DNA from: Streptococcus gallinaceus
Lineage (GTDB): Bacteria; Bacillota; Bacilli; Lactobacillales; Streptococcaceae
DNA length: 64,000 bases
Assembly: GCF_024170225.1 (NCBI RefSeq)
Contig: NZ_JALJXU010000001.1
Location: 124,001 to 188,000, forward strand
Reading direction: 5' to 3'
Shown: positions 20,611 to 29,347 of the stretch, piece after piece
Numbering within the stretch: the first letter of the stretch is position 1
Layout: the number at the start of each line of letters is the position of its first letter
Made by a program: the position numbers and the translations under genes
Notes under the pieces: model-generated
What the model saw: only the letters and a program-made list of their open reading frames with translations
Told to the model about the DNA's origin: nothing
The model's database searches: none

Positions 20611-21951
20611 ATGAAGACATTTATTACAGAAAGTCATCGGGCAGAGGTGCTTGCAGCAATCAAAGACATTGTTGCCATTCCATCTGTCTGTCATGAAGGA
20701 GAAAATGGTACTCCCTTTGGTCAAGCTATTCAAGACGCCTTGGAACACACCTTGGAGTTGACAAGGGGGCTGGGCTACAAGACCTACCTTGATCCGCAAG
20801 GCTATTATGGCTATGCAGACTTGGGAGAGGGTGAGGAGACACTTGCGATTCTCTGCCATTTGGATGTTGTTCCTGCAGGGGATTTGGAGAAATGGGTTTC
20901 TCCTCCTTTTGAAGCAGACGTTCGAGATGGCAAACTTTACGGCCGTGGTGTGCAAGATGACAAGGGTCCAACCATGCTGGCTCTCTATGCAGTCAAAGCC
21001 TTGGTCGAAGCAGGAGTTATCTTCCATAAACGCATTCGCTTTATATTTGGCACAGATGAAGAAACGCTCTGGCGTTGCCTCCATCGTTACAATGAACTGG
21101 AAGAAGCTGCCACAATGGGCTTCGCACCAGATTCATCATTCCCATTGACCTATGCCGAAAAAGGCTTACTTCAAGCGACATTACGAGGTCCAGAAGCCAA
21201 AGATCTTAGCTTAGAAGCTGGTCAAACCTACAATGTCGTACCAGCCAAGGCTAGTTACAGCGGTCCGTGGTTAGATACTGTCCTAGCCGAATTGGATAAG
21301 CTTGGCTTTGACTATGAAAAAACAGCCGACTCGGTGACTGTTTTGGGTCTGGCCAAACATTCCAAGGATGCAGGTGAAGGGGTGAATGCGATCGTTCGCC
21401 TAGCTAAGGCTCTTCTTTCAGTGACAGATCATCCGGCGATTCGGTTTATAGCAGAAGCAGTTGGAGAAGATGCGACAGGAGCTAGTTTATTCGGCTTGGT
21501 TGAAGACCAACCGTCTGGAAAACTCAGCTTTAATATTGCAAGTCTTAGTTTGACAGAAGACTATTCCGAGATCCGACTGGATATCCGAATTCCTGTTTTG
21601 GCAGACAAGGAATCCTTGGTTCGGACATTGTCTGAAAAAGCGACGGACTTCCAGCTGACCTACGAGGAATTTGACTATCTGCCATCGCTTTATGTTCCGC
21701 TAGATAGCCCCTTGGTCTCTACGCTGATGGCTGTTTACCGAGAAAAAACAGGAGATATGACCCCTGCTCAATCATCCGGTGGAGCAACATTTGCACGAAC
21801 CATGTCAAACTGTGTCGCCTTCGGGGCCTGTTTCCCAACGACACCACAGACTGAGCATCAAGAAAATGAACATGCCCCACTAGAAGACTTGTATCGAGCT
21901 ATGGATATCTATGCAGAAGCCATTTATCGCCTAGCAGGAAATCCATTATAA
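20611..21951 (+). CDS. arcT: M20-family dipeptidase of the arc locus
   Basis: A 446-residue zinc-dependent M20 (PepV/Sapep-like) peptidase. Metal and catalytic motifs are CHLDVVPAGD near residue 90, GRGVQDDKGP near 115 and FGTDEET near 150. Downstream are the AEKGLLQATL lid boundary and the C-terminal QSSGGATFARTM and NEHAPLEDL motifs. It follows arcD closely and probably releases arginine or other amino acids from peptides. In streptococcal arc loci this gene is called arcT; the symbol rests on position. No arcH-like gene follows; instead argR converges on it. Confidence 0.85.
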   Translation: MKTFITESHRAEVLAAIKDIVAIPSVCHEGENGTPFGQAIQDALEHTLELTRGLGYKTYLDPQGYYGYADLGEGEETLAILCHLDVVPAGDLEKWVSPPFEADVRDGKLYGRGVQDDKGPTMLALYAVKALVEAGVIFHKRIRFIFGTDEETLWRCLHRYNELEEAATMGFAPDSSFPLTYAEKGLLQATLRGPEAKDLSLEAGQTYNVVPAKASYSGPWLDTVLAELDKLGFDYEKTADSVTVLGLAKHSKDAGEGVNAIVRLAKALLSVTDHPAIRFIAEAVGEDATGASLFGLVEDQPSGKLSFNIASLSLTEDYSEIRLDIRIPVLADKESLVRTLSEKATDFQLTYEEFDYLPSLYVPLDSPLVSTLMAVYREKTGDMTPAQSSGGATFARTMSNCVAFGACFPTTPQTEHQENEHAPLEDLYRAMDIYAEAIYRLAGNPL

Positions 21952-21971
21952 TCCAGCTCCTTCTTTCTCTT

Positions 21972-22006
21972 GAAAAGGCCCTAGGCTTTACCTAGGGTCT
22001 TTTCAC
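21972..22006. terminator. Bidirectional terminator arcT/argR
   Basis: GAAAAG-G-CCCTAGG at 21972-21985 pairs with CCTAGGG-T-CTTTTC at 21991-22004. The symmetrical A and T flanks fit both directions. Confidence 0.85.
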
Positions 22007-22009
22007 ATA

Positions 22010-22483
22010 TTATCGATTGCTAAAAAAGAATGGAGGTGTGTATTCTTTTAATTTTTCAAAGCAGGCTTGGGCAGTGTCATTGTCCTCGCAGACAATCAAA
22101 CACACGTCATCTCCACAAACGGTTGCGACAACCTCTGTCAATTCCATGGCATCTAAGATGGAGCCAAAGGATTGGGCAAGACCGGGCAAGGTCTTGAGGA
22201 CAACCTGGTGTTGGACTGGACGGAGCATGACTAGGGCGTCTTCCATGTAAAAACGCAGACGTTTTTCCCAACGAGCGGGAGCAATGCTGTTAATGACATA
22301 ATAGGAAGTATCGTCTTCGTTGATTTTGACAAGATTGAGAAGTTTGATATCGCGTGATAGGGTGGATTGGGTCACAGAGATACCGTTTAACTCGAGCAAA
22401 TCTTGTAACTCTTGTTGGGTATGAATTTTCTTTTCCGATACCAAGGAGCGAATGACCTGATGGCGGCTTTCAATTTTATTCAT
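22010..22483 (-). CDS. argR: Arginine repressor/regulator, ArgR family
   Basis: A 157-residue arginine-sensing regulator. The N-terminal winged helix ([44 protein letters not shown], trimmed here) is followed by the C-terminal hexamerisation and arginine-binding domain with [14 protein letters not shown], the GTDD-like aspartate motif. ATG 22483 is chosen because AGGAG lies 6 bases upstream; longer in-frame starts lie inside queA. It is co-transcribed behind queA with only 10 bases between, yet faces the arc genes. It likely controls both the arc genes and argGH. Confidence 0.93.
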   Translation of the reverse strand: MNKIESRHQVIRSLVSEKKIHTQQELQDLLELNGISVTQSTLSRDIKLLNLVKINEDDTSYYVINSIAPARWEKRLRFYMEDALVMLRPVQHQVVLKTLPGLAQSFGSILDAMELTEVVATVCGDDVCLIVCEDNDTAQACFEKLKEYTPPFFFSNR

Positions 22484-22493
22484 AGAAAATCTC

Positions 22494-23522
22494 CTATTTG
22501 ACGAACATGGCATCACCAAAGCTAAAGAAGCGATAGTGTTCTTCGACAGCGTGTTTGTAGGCATCTAGGACAAATTCACGCCCGGAAAATGCAGATACTA
22601 GCATGACAAGGGTTGATTTTGGAAGATGGAAATTGGTTGAAAAAGCATCCACGACCTTGAATTGATAGCCTGGTTTGATGAAGATATTGGTCCAACCGGA
22701 GTCAGCCTGCAATTGTCCGTCAAATTTATTTCCAATGGTTTCAAGAGTGCGGATTGAAGTCGTACCGACAGCGATTACACGACCACCATTGGCCTTGACT
22801 TGATTCAAAGTATCTGCAGCCTCTTGACTAAGATTGTAAAATTCAGAGTGCATTTCGTGTTCATCGAGTTTATCCACAGAGACAGGACGGAAAGTTCCTA
22901 GCCCGACATGGAGTGTCAAGTAGACTAGTTTGACACCCTTGGCTTCAATTTTTTTCAGTAATTCTTTTGTGAAATGCAAGCCGGCAGTCGGTGCAGCAGC
23001 AGAGCCATTTTCTTTGGCATAGACTGTCTGGTAGCGTTCCTTGTCTTCCAATTTTTCATGGATATATGGCGGAAGCGGCATTTCTCCCAAACTTTCCAGC
23101 ACTTCTAGGAAGATACCTTCATAGTGAAATTCGACGATGCGGCCACCATGTTCTAATTCCTCGACGATAGTGGCAGTGAGGCGACCATCTCCGAAAGAGA
23201 CCTTGGTTCCTACTTTTAGGCGTTTGGCAGGCTTGGCCAAAACTTCCCACTGATTACCTCCCTTGTCTTTCAAAAGAAGAAATTCGACGTGGCCATGTGT
23301 ATCTGGTTTTTCACCGTAGAGACGAGCAGGGAGAACACGTGTATTATTCATGACCAGCGCATCACCAGCGTGTAACTCATCTAAAATATGGTCAAAATGT
23401 GTGTCGGTCATGTCATGAGTTTCGCGGTCAATGACCAATAACTTCGAACTGTCTCGTTGTTCCAAAGGAGTTTGAGCAATCAACTCTTCAGGCAAATAAA
23501 AATCAAAATCAGCAGTATTCAT
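22494..23522 (-). CDS. queA: tRNA preQ1(34) S-adenosylmethionine ribosyltransferase-isomerase
   Basis: The enzyme moves the ribose of S-adenosylmethionine onto preQ1 in tRNA to make epoxyqueuosine. The 342-residue protein begins [19 protein letters not shown] and contains [35 protein letters not shown] sequence ([12 protein letters not shown]) and the C-terminal [16 protein letters not shown]. Its stop overlaps the argR ribosome site, making queA-argR a tight operon. Both genes run opposite to arc. Confidence 0.96.
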   Translation of the reverse strand: MNTADFDFYLPEELIAQTPLEQRDSSKLLVIDRETHDMTDTHFDHILDELHAGDALVMNNTRVLPARLYGEKPDTHGHVEFLLLKDKGGNQWEVLAKPAKRLKVGTKVSFGDGRLTATIVEELEHGGRIVEFHYEGIFLEVLESLGEMPLPPYIHEKLEDKERYQTVYAKENGSAAAPTAGLHFTKELLKKIEAKGVKLVYLTLHVGLGTFRPVSVDKLDEHEMHSEFYNLSQEAADTLNQVKANGGRVIAVGTTSIRTLETIGNKFDGQLQADSGWTNIFIKPGYQFKVVDAFSTNFHLPKSTLVMLVSAFSGREFVLDAYKHAVEEHYRFFSFGDAMFVK

Positions 23523-23530
23523 AAGTCTCC

Positions 23531-23701
23531 TTAAGCAAAAATAATCAATAAAAAGTAGAGAATCAGCGCAAGCGGAGCAATCATCAGAAAGCTACCTAGA
23601 ATGGCTAGGGCATTTCTCCAAGTCTTGTATTGTCTCAAAAAATAGGCGGCCAGACAAAGTGCTGCGCCCCATAAAAAGATAATCAATAATTGTGTAGTCA
23701 T
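23531..23701 (-). CDS. Small two-helix membrane protein, probably leaderless
   Basis: ATG at 23701 opens a 56-residue frame starting [20 protein letters not shown] and ending with a hydrophobic tail [13 protein letters not shown]. It has two predicted membrane helices separated by a basic loop (RQYKTWRN). No known family is recognised. On the minus strand TGGTATAAT (the -10 is at 23708-23713) ends only 6 bases before the ATG, leaving no room for a ribosome site, so the message is probably leaderless. A weak -35 (TTGTCA, 23733-23738, 19-bp spacer) overlaps the nagB -35. It ends 8 bases before queA and may be co-transcribed with it. Confidence 0.6.
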   Translation of the reverse strand: MTTQLLIIFLWGAALCLAAYFLRQYKTWRNALAILGSFLMIAPLALILYFLLIIFA

Positions 23702-23731
23702 AAAAACATTATACCATAAAAAAGATTTTGC

Positions 23732-23786
23732 TTGACAAAAATTGGTATATACCGTATAATGAAATCAGACAATTGGTATATACCAA
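23732..23786 (+). promoter_or_regulatory. nagB promoter with two GntR/NagR-type operators
   Basis: TTGACA at 23732-23737 and TATAAT at 23755-23760 with a 17-bp spacer, a full consensus promoter. Operator 1, GGTATATACC, is at 23744-23753 in the spacer. Operator 2, TTGGTATATACCAA, is a perfect 14-bp palindrome at 23773-23786 after the start point. Their centres are 31 bp apart, about three helical turns. The sites match the NagR/dre-type GntR consensus. Confidence 0.8.
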
Positions 23787-23805
23787 ACAAGCAAAGGAGA
23801 GACCC

Positions 23806-24507
23806 ATGAAAGTCATCACAGTAAAAGACCAAGTTGAAGGCGGAAAAGTTGCTTTTGAATTATTGAAAGAAAAATTAGACCAAGGTGCCAAGGTACTAGG
23901 ATTGGCAACAGGTTCGACACCGATTGAATTTTACAAAGAAATCGTTGCTAGCGATGTCGACCTATCCTCATTGGTATCAGTGAACTTGGATGAATATGTC
24001 GGCTTATCAGCGGATGATGAACAGTCCTATGCTTACTTTATGAAGGAAAATCTCTTTGCAGAAAAACCTCTCAAAGTCAGCTATTTGCCAAATGGATTGG
24101 CTGAAAATCCAGCAGAAGAAGCACTTCGCTACAATCAAATCCTGGCTGAAAATCCAATTGATTTCCAAATTCTAGGTATTGGACGCAACGGTCATATTGG
24201 TTTCAATGAACCTGGGGCTTCATTTGAAGGTGTGACACGTGTGGTTGATTTGACACCGTCTACCATTGCAGCCAACGCACGCTTTTTCCAAGATGAAAAT
24301 CAAGTTCCTAAACAAGCCTATTCAATGGGAATTGCCAACATCATGGCATCAAAAACGATTGTACTGATGGCTTATGGTGCAGAAAAGGCAGATGCCGTTT
24401 ATGGCATGGTCAACGGCTCAGTAACCGAAGAACTTCCAGCTTCTATTCTGCAAAAACATGCTGACGTGGTTGTGATTGTCGACCAAGCGGCAGCAGCTAA
24501 ATTATAA
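23806..24507 (+). CDS. nagB: Glucosamine-6-phosphate deaminase
   Basis: The enzyme converts glucosamine-6-phosphate to fructose-6-phosphate and ammonia, feeding amino sugars into glycolysis. It has 233 residues from ATG 23806 (AAAGGAGA site), the short form usual in Firmicutes. Motifs include GLATGSTP (phosphate loop), VNLDEYVGL and [15 protein letters not shown] with the catalytic histidine. An open frame extends to 23728 but crosses the promoter. Two GntR-type operators lie just upstream, so induction by amino-sugar phosphates is likely. Confidence 0.96.
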   Translation: MKVITVKDQVEGGKVAFELLKEKLDQGAKVLGLATGSTPIEFYKEIVASDVDLSSLVSVNLDEYVGLSADDEQSYAYFMKENLFAEKPLKVSYLPNGLAENPAEEALRYNQILAENPIDFQILGIGRNGHIGFNEPGASFEGVTRVVDLTPSTIAANARFFQDENQVPKQAYSMGIANIMASKTIVLMAYGAEKADAVYGMVNGSVTEELPASILQKHADVVVIVDQAAAAKL

Positions 24508-24523
24508 GTCTCCTAGATGATGG

Positions 24524-24556
24524 ACCTGGGACTCAGTCCTAGGTTCTTGATTTTTT
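24524..24556 (+). terminator. Terminator after nagB
   Basis: ACCTGGGACT at 24524-24533 pairs with AGTCCTAGGT at 24535-24544 (one mismatch), then TTCTTGATTTTTT. Confidence 0.7.
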
Positions 24557-24706
24557 GTAATTTTAACAGTTTGACGCAGTGGTTGACTGAATGCTCTTAT
24601 TCCTTGCTGTGCAAGTAATTTCGACCAATCTAGCCAACTGTGCGGAGGTGGGACGACAAAATTGATTTCTGCGAAATCACGATTTTTGTTCCACTCTTTT
24701 TTTTGG

Positions 24707-24712
24707 TATACT
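24707..24712 (+). promoter_or_regulatory. -10 of rsuA-like gene, leaderless candidate
   Basis: TGGTATACT (-10 TATACT at 24707-24712) ends 6 bases before ATG 24719, and no Shine-Dalgarno is seen. The transcript would begin at or beside the start codon. Confidence 0.5.
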
Positions 24713-24718
24713 AGTTCT

Positions 24719-25441
24719 ATGCGATTAGATAAGTTATTAGGACTGGCGGGCTTTGGTTCGCGAAATCAAGTCAAGAAATTATTGCATAGTCGGCAAGTTC
24801 GGATTGATGGGGAGATTGTTACGGCCATTGATCAGATTGTGGATACGGATTTGCAGGATATCCGAGTGGCGGGGCGACCTGTTGGGGGCTATGGGAGCAA
24901 GTATTTTTTGCTACACAAGCCGGCAGGTGTTGTGACGGCCGTGACAGACAAGGAGCACCAGACGGTGGTGGATATGCTAGCGCTTGAAAATCGGGTAGAG
25001 GGGATTTATCCCATTGGGCGACTGAATCGGGATACGGAAGGTTTGGTCTTGTTGACCAATAATGGACCGCTGGGTTTTCGGTTACTTCATCCTCAGTACC
25101 ATATCGAAAAGACCTATTATGTGGAGGTCAATGGTCCTCTAGATGATGATGCTCTTACATTTTTCTTAGCAGGTGTGGAGTTTTTGGACGGGACCAAGTG
25201 CAAGCCTGCTCAGCTGGAGATCCTTTCGTCTGGTAGGGAAAAAAGCTGCGCTCATATTCGGATTGCGGAAGGAAAATTTCACCAAGTGAAAAAGATGTTT
25301 TTAGCTTACGGTGTCAAGGTGACCTATCTCAAACGAATCCGCTTTGGCGAGTTTGACCTAGGAGATTTGCCTTTAGGACACTATCGCAGCCTAGATGAAG
25401 AAGAATTGCAGCACTTAAAAAAATATTTCACGAAAAAATGA
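24719..25441 (+). CDS. rsuA: 16S rRNA pseudouridine synthase, RsuA family
   Basis: A 240-residue enzyme that isomerises uridine to pseudouridine in small-subunit rRNA. The N-terminal S4 RNA-binding domain is MRLDKLLGLAGFGSRNQVKK to about residue 60. The catalytic domain has GRLNRDTEGLVLLTNNG with the active-site aspartate, then a C-terminal KIRIAEGKFHQVKKMF-like stretch (HIRIAEGKFHQVKKMF). Start 24719 fits the S4 domain exactly; the upstream extension to 24662 crosses the promoter. Choice between RsuA and other RluB/E/F relatives is by overall similarity. Confidence 0.88.
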   Translation: MRLDKLLGLAGFGSRNQVKKLLHSRQVRIDGEIVTAIDQIVDTDLQDIRVAGRPVGGYGSKYFLLHKPAGVVTAVTDKEHQTVVDMLALENRVEGIYPIGRLNRDTEGLVLLTNNGPLGFRLLHPQYHIEKTYYVEVNGPLDDDALTFFLAGVEFLDGTKCKPAQLEILSSGREKSCAHIRIAEGKFHQVKKMFLAYGVKVTYLKRIRFGEFDLGDLPLGHYRSLDEEELQHLKKYFTKK

Positions 25442-25469
25442 ACCTGGAGCAATGTCCTAGGTTCATTTT
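25435..25469. terminator. Bidirectional terminator rsuA/fhuG
   Basis: AAAATGAACCT at 25435-25445 pairs with AGGTTCATTTT at 25459-25469. Both stop codons, 25439-25441 and 25463-25465, are inside the stem. Confidence 0.85.
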
Positions 25470-26464
25470 GTTTGTTTCATAAGATAAAGGAAGTAAGGTG
25501 CTCCGATGATGGAGACGATGATTCCTGTAGGAATGCCTGTACCGACCAGAAAGACACGACCGATGGTGTCTGAAACGAGGAGAAGTACGATACCTATCAG
25601 CATAGAAAATGGTAAGGAAATACGGTGATTGCTTCCCACTAACTTACGCGTAATGTGTCCCGATACTAGACCCACAAAAGTGATATTTCCAACGAGAATT
25701 ACACTGAGAGCCGCTAGACAGGTTGATAAAAACAAAATGGTAAATCGTTCTCTTGGTAAATTAATACCCAATCCCTGGGCAGCTTGGTCATTGAGATTTA
25801 GGATATTTAGTTTTGCACTGAGACTGTAGGTTGCTATCCATAGTAAAACCAGAATAGGGAAAAGAATTGCAATAGTTTGCCAATTGTCGCCAGTGATGCG
25901 TCCTGCTAACCAGTTTGCCATATACTCGACCTTATAGCGATCGATATTTCCAACAATTGCTACCATAGTACTAGAGAGCATAGTAGAAACACCAATACCA
26001 GCTAAAATCAGTCGATTAGGGCTAATTCCTTCATGCCTTTTGTAGGAAACTAAGTAGACAAAAAGGATAGTCAAACCACCACCTAGTACCGCCAAGAGTG
26101 GCATAAAGGCAAGTGTATTAGATTGCAATAAATCTGTAAAGGAAATAATCAAGGCAACCACCATACCAGCACCAGCATTGATTCCTAAAATACCAGAATC
26201 AGCTAGTGGATTTCGGGTTAGAGTTTGTAGTAATTGTCCACTAAGAGCTAGAGATGCACCAGCAAGGACACATACGATAATACGTGGCAATCGAATGGTA
26301 CCGATGATTAGTACGGTAGAAGAAGGTGCTTGCCCCAAAAGAACGTCTAGCACATCTTTAATGCCCAAGCGACTATAACCTAGAGATAGAGAGAGAATAA
26401 AGAGAAGAGCGGTTAAGATGATGGCGCCAAGAAAGTATAGCCATAAGTTTTTACCTTTCATCAT
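25463..26464 (-). CDS. fhuG: Siderophore ABC transporter permease (FecCD family)
   Basis: A 333-residue membrane protein with about nine or ten hydrophobic segments, of the BtuC/FecCD family that imports iron(III)-siderophore complexes. Family stretches include RLPRIIVCVLAGASLALSGQLLQTLTRNPLADSGILGINAGAG and GLVSGHITRKLVGSNHR (pieces of longer blocks). Its ATG overlaps the upstream fhuB stop by four bases (ATGA). It is last of the four-gene order ATPase, binding protein, permease, permease, as in the streptococcal fhuCDBG operon; symbol by synteny. Confidence 0.88.
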   Translation of the reverse strand: MMKGKNLWLYFLGAIILTALLFILSLSLGYSRLGIKDVLDVLLGQAPSSTVLIIGTIRLPRIIVCVLAGASLALSGQLLQTLTRNPLADSGILGINAGAGMVVALIISFTDLLQSNTLAFMPLLAVLGGGLTILFVYLVSYKRHEGISPNRLILAGIGVSTMLSSTMVAIVGNIDRYKVEYMANWLAGRITGDNWQTIAILFPILVLLWIATYSLSAKLNILNLNDQAAQGLGINLPRERFTILFLSTCLAALSVILVGNITFVGLVSGHITRKLVGSNHRISLPFSMLIGIVLLLVSDTIGRVFLVGTGIPTGIIVSIIGAPYFLYLMKQTK

Positions 26465-27480
26465 AATTGTTTCCCCTTTCTAATTAACCAAATAAAGCAA
26501 GGTAGTCCAATTAAGCTGATAATCGCGTTGAGTGGCGTTTCGTACGGTGGACGAATTGACCGAGCTAGTAGGTCGACATAGAGGAAGAAACAAGCACCTG
26601 CTAGTGCAGAAAGAGGAAGGATTTTCTGGTAATCTTTACTTGTCAATGACCGAATGACATGAGGGATAATCAAGCCAACAAAGGCAACCGACCCTACTAA
26701 GGCAACAGCTGCTGATGATAGCAAGAGCACAATTCCTAAAAATAAAAAGGTCATTTTTGTCGTTTTCTGTCCTAAAGCCATAGCGATAGTTTGGTCTAAA
26801 CTAAGAATGGTTAGTTGATGGGAAAATAGCTGTGCAAGTAGTAAACCAATCAAGATAACTGGAGCGATGAAACCAACCATTTTCCAGTTAGTAGCGATCA
26901 GACCACCTGCTTGCCAACCAATCAGAGCATTTGACAGCTGGAAATAAATGGTTAAGGCTTGTCCGATGGCTTGTAATAAAGTGGCTACCATAGCCCCAGC
27001 TAAGATGAGTCGAATTTGATTGTAGCCACGAGGGTGATAGGATAGACCAAAAACGAGGACCGCAGCTAGAAAGGAGCCCATGAGGCAAAATAGTAAAATC
27101 TGTGAATAATGCAGATGTGAAAATAAGCTATAGCCTACTGCCAGAGCCAATCCTGCACCGGCATTGATTCCCAGCAAACCAGGGTCGGCAATTGAATTGC
27201 GTGTAACCCCTTGCATAATGGCCCCTGCAACTGCAAAAGCAGCTCCAACCAGAATAGCCCCTGTTAAGCGAGGGAGTCGCAAGTCTAGGATGATATTCTG
27301 TATTTCTGACGTAGCAAAGGGGTGTGTGAGCACCTGCATGACTTGCTGATGCGAATAGGAAACTGCCCCAAAACGGAGGCTGAGATAGATTCCTAGAAAG
27401 AGAAGGAGCGTCATAATGAAAAAAACAAGCCAAAAAGGTTTTGGCTTATTGGTATTTTCATTGGCTAATAAATGGCTCAT
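26461..27480 (-). CDS. fhuB: Siderophore ABC transporter permease (FecCD family)
   Basis: A 339-residue paralogue of the next permease, forming the heterodimeric channel with it. It has the family signature LRLPRLTGAILVGAAFAVAG followed by NSIADPGLLGINAGAGLALA, and near the C-terminus GSVAFVGLIIPHVIRSLTSKD, the ATPase-coupling loop. The coupling loop here is GLIIPH, the canonical form, while the sister protein has GLVSGH, so the two halves differ at the contact with the ATPase. Membership in an iron-hydroxamate importer is inferred from the operon. Confidence 0.88.
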   Translation of the reverse strand: MSHLLANENTNKPKPFWLVFFIMTLLLFLGIYLSLRFGAVSYSHQQVMQVLTHPFATSEIQNIILDLRLPRLTGAILVGAAFAVAGAIMQGVTRNSIADPGLLGINAGAGLALAVGYSLFSHLHYSQILLFCLMGSFLAAVLVFGLSYHPRGYNQIRLILAGAMVATLLQAIGQALTIYFQLSNALIGWQAGGLIATNWKMVGFIAPVILIGLLLAQLFSHQLTILSLDQTIAMALGQKTTKMTFLFLGIVLLLSSAAVALVGSVAFVGLIIPHVIRSLTSKDYQKILPLSALAGACFFLYVDLLARSIRPPYETPLNAIISLIGLPCFIWLIRKGKQL

Positions 27481-27504
27481 GAAAAATTATCCTTTGAAAA
27501 GAGT

Positions 27505-28437
27505 TTAGTTTTTAGTAGCAAGAATGGCACCACGTAAAGTTTCTAGTTCGTATTCTAGAGTCATTGGATCGTTGAAATAGAAAGCATTGGCATCAACACG
27601 AATAACGCGTCCATTTTTAACAGCTGGAAGATTTTTCCATACTTCACTTTCATAGAGGGCTGACCCAGTTTTATCGTCTTCTGCAGCAACGATTAGATAA
27701 TCTCCAGCATAGTCAGCTACAACTTCTTGAGAAATAGCTAGGTAACCAGTTGGGAAAACTTCTTTCAAAACTTTCTCAGGAGCAGTATAACCGAGATCTT
27801 GGTGGATGACTTCTCCGCCACGTCCCCAGTTGTTTCCGAAGAGGTAGATTTCTTTTTCGTAGAGACCCATAACGGTAAAAGTTGCCTTGTCGCCAGTTAC
27901 AGCTTTGACTTCTTTAGCGACTTTAGCAGTCTTTTCTTTCCATTCTGTCAACCATTTCTTGGCCTTGTCCTCTTGTCCAAAGACTTTTCCCCAGCTGAGA
28001 AAAATATCGAGGTGATTTTGTTTTCCGTATTCAACCACGACAGTTGGTGCAATTGCAGCCAATTGTTTCACATTTTCATCTGTCGAACCGACAACGATAA
28101 CATCTGGTTTAAGTGCTGCAACAGCTTCGAGGTCCTCACTAGAAACCTCGGTTGCTTTACTTAGCTTGTCTTTCAAGACGGGATTTTTCTTATCGTAAGA
28201 AGTAGCACCGACAACATTTAAGCCTAATTTCATCAGATGTCCAGTATAGGATGAATTTAAGCTAACGACTTTCTTTGGATTTTCAGGTACTTTGCCATAG
28301 TAGCTGAATCCTTCAATTTTCGGCATGCTTGAGATTTGAGTTTCTTCTTTTTTGCTTTCTGGCTTAGAAGAAGTAGAGCAAGCAGCTAGAAAAAGAACTG
28401 CGACAAGTAAACTAAAGAATGAAAAAACTTTTTTCAT
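27505..28437 (-). CDS. fhuD: Iron-siderophore binding lipoprotein
   Basis: A 310-residue lipoprotein with signal peptide and lipobox LAAC ending at C20. The mature part has the class III periplasmic-binding fold: [20 protein letters not shown], then [21 protein letters not shown], the interdomain helix near 165-185, and the C-terminal [19 protein letters not shown]. It delivers siderophore-bound iron to FhuB/FhuG. Xenosiderophore specificity (ferrichrome or other) is not readable from the sequence. Confidence 0.9.
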   Translation of the reverse strand: MKKVFSFFSLLVAVLFLAACSTSSKPESKKEETQISSMPKIEGFSYYGKVPENPKKVVSLNSSYTGHLMKLGLNVVGATSYDKKNPVLKDKLSKATEVSSEDLEAVAALKPDVIVVGSTDENVKQLAAIAPTVVVEYGKQNHLDIFLSWGKVFGQEDKAKKWLTEWKEKTAKVAKEVKAVTGDKATFTVMGLYEKEIYLFGNNWGRGGEVIHQDLGYTAPEKVLKEVFPTGYLAISQEVVADYAGDYLIVAAEDDKTGSALYESEVWKNLPAVKNGRVIRVDANAFYFNDPMTLEYELETLRGAILATKN

Positions 28438-28454
28438 GGTATCTCCTTATATTT

Positions 28455-29240
28455 TTATTTACAAAGTGAATAAGAGAGCAAGATTGGATAACCTTGCTGA
28501 TGGGCCTGGACAATCTGCGCATCAATCTTAAAAATATCTCTGAGGATTTCTTGAGTCATGATGGTCTGAGCCGAGCCTTGGTAACGGATAGCTCCCTCTT
28601 TCATGGCAATCATATGGTCGGAAAATCGAGCAGAGAGGTTGAGGTCATGTAGGACCATGACAATGGTTTTCCCACTGGTCTGATTAAGTTCTTGGAGCAA
28701 CTCCAAAACTTCTAACTGATGATTGAGGTCAAGATAAGTAGTTGGCTCATCTAGAAAAATAGTATCCGTGTCTTGGGCTAAAGCCATGGCAATCCAGACG
28801 CGTTGCCGTTGTCCGCCAGACAATGAATCAACTGTCAGATCGGCAAATGAACTGATTTGAGTGACTTCAAGAGCCCAGGCGATTTTCTCGCGATCTTCTG
28901 GAGAGAGATGTCCCAGTCCATTTTGGTGGGGAAAGCGTCCGTAGGAAACCAGTTCATAGACGGTAATTCCTTCAGTTGCTTCGAGAACCTGAGGAAGAAG
29001 GGCAAGCTTTTTAGCCACTGCCTTGGTAGGGAGTTTGGCAATAGCTTCTCCATCCAGATAAATTCCGCCTTTTTTGATAGGCAAAATCCGAGTCAAAGCC
29101 TTTAAGAGCGTTGACTTGCCACAGCCATTTGCTCCGACGATGGTGGTAATTTTTCCTTGTGGGATACTGGTAGACAAGTCATCGATGATAATCTTGTCTT
29201 CGTAGGCAATTTGAATTGCCTGAGCCTGAATGTGTGACAA
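28455..29240 (-). CDS. fhuC: Siderophore ABC transporter ATPase
   Basis: A 261-residue ATPase with Walker A GANGCGKST, signature LSGGQRQRVWIAMALAQ, Walker B TIFLDEPTTYLD and switch H (MVLHDLNLS). Start is TTG at 29240: a GGAGG site (29247-29251) lies 6 bases upstream, and the protein then reads MSHIQAQAIQIAYEDK. First gene of the operon, with its own promoter. The FecE/FhuC family drives iron-siderophore import. Confidence 0.92.
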   Translation of the reverse strand: MSHIQAQAIQIAYEDKIIIDDLSTSIPQGKITTIVGANGCGKSTLLKALTRILPIKKGGIYLDGEAIAKLPTKAVAKKLALLPQVLEATEGITVYELVSYGRFPHQNGLGHLSPEDREKIAWALEVTQISSFADLTVDSLSGGQRQRVWIAMALAQDTDTIFLDEPTTYLDLNHQLEVLELLQELNQTSGKTIVMVLHDLNLSARFSDHMIAMKEGAIRYQGSAQTIMTQEILRDIFKIDAQIVQAHQQGYPILLSYSLCK

Positions 29241-29266
29241 ACCGAACCTCCACTTTCTACTAGAAT

Positions 29267-29295
29267 AGTATAGCCTAGTTTTTTTAATTTATCAA
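29267..29295 (-). promoter_or_regulatory. fhu operon promoter
   Basis: On the minus strand TTGATA (29295-29290) and TATACT (29272-29267) are 17 bp apart. I see no clear Fur or PerR box beside it. Confidence 0.65.
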
Positions 29296-29322
29296 TAGTT
29301 TTCTGACAATTTGGCGAAAATT

Positions 29323-29347
29323 AAAACAGGTTTTTGACACCTGTTTA
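29323..29347 (-). terminator. Terminator after murE
   Basis: AAACAGGT at 29324-29331 pairs with ACCTGTTT at 29339-29346; read on the minus strand it ends in TTTTAATTTT. The murE stop lies in the stem. Confidence 0.75.

Noticed and set aside
20611..21951. arcT as an aminotransferase
   Set aside because: The protein has clear M20 metallopeptidase motifs and no PLP-lysine region.
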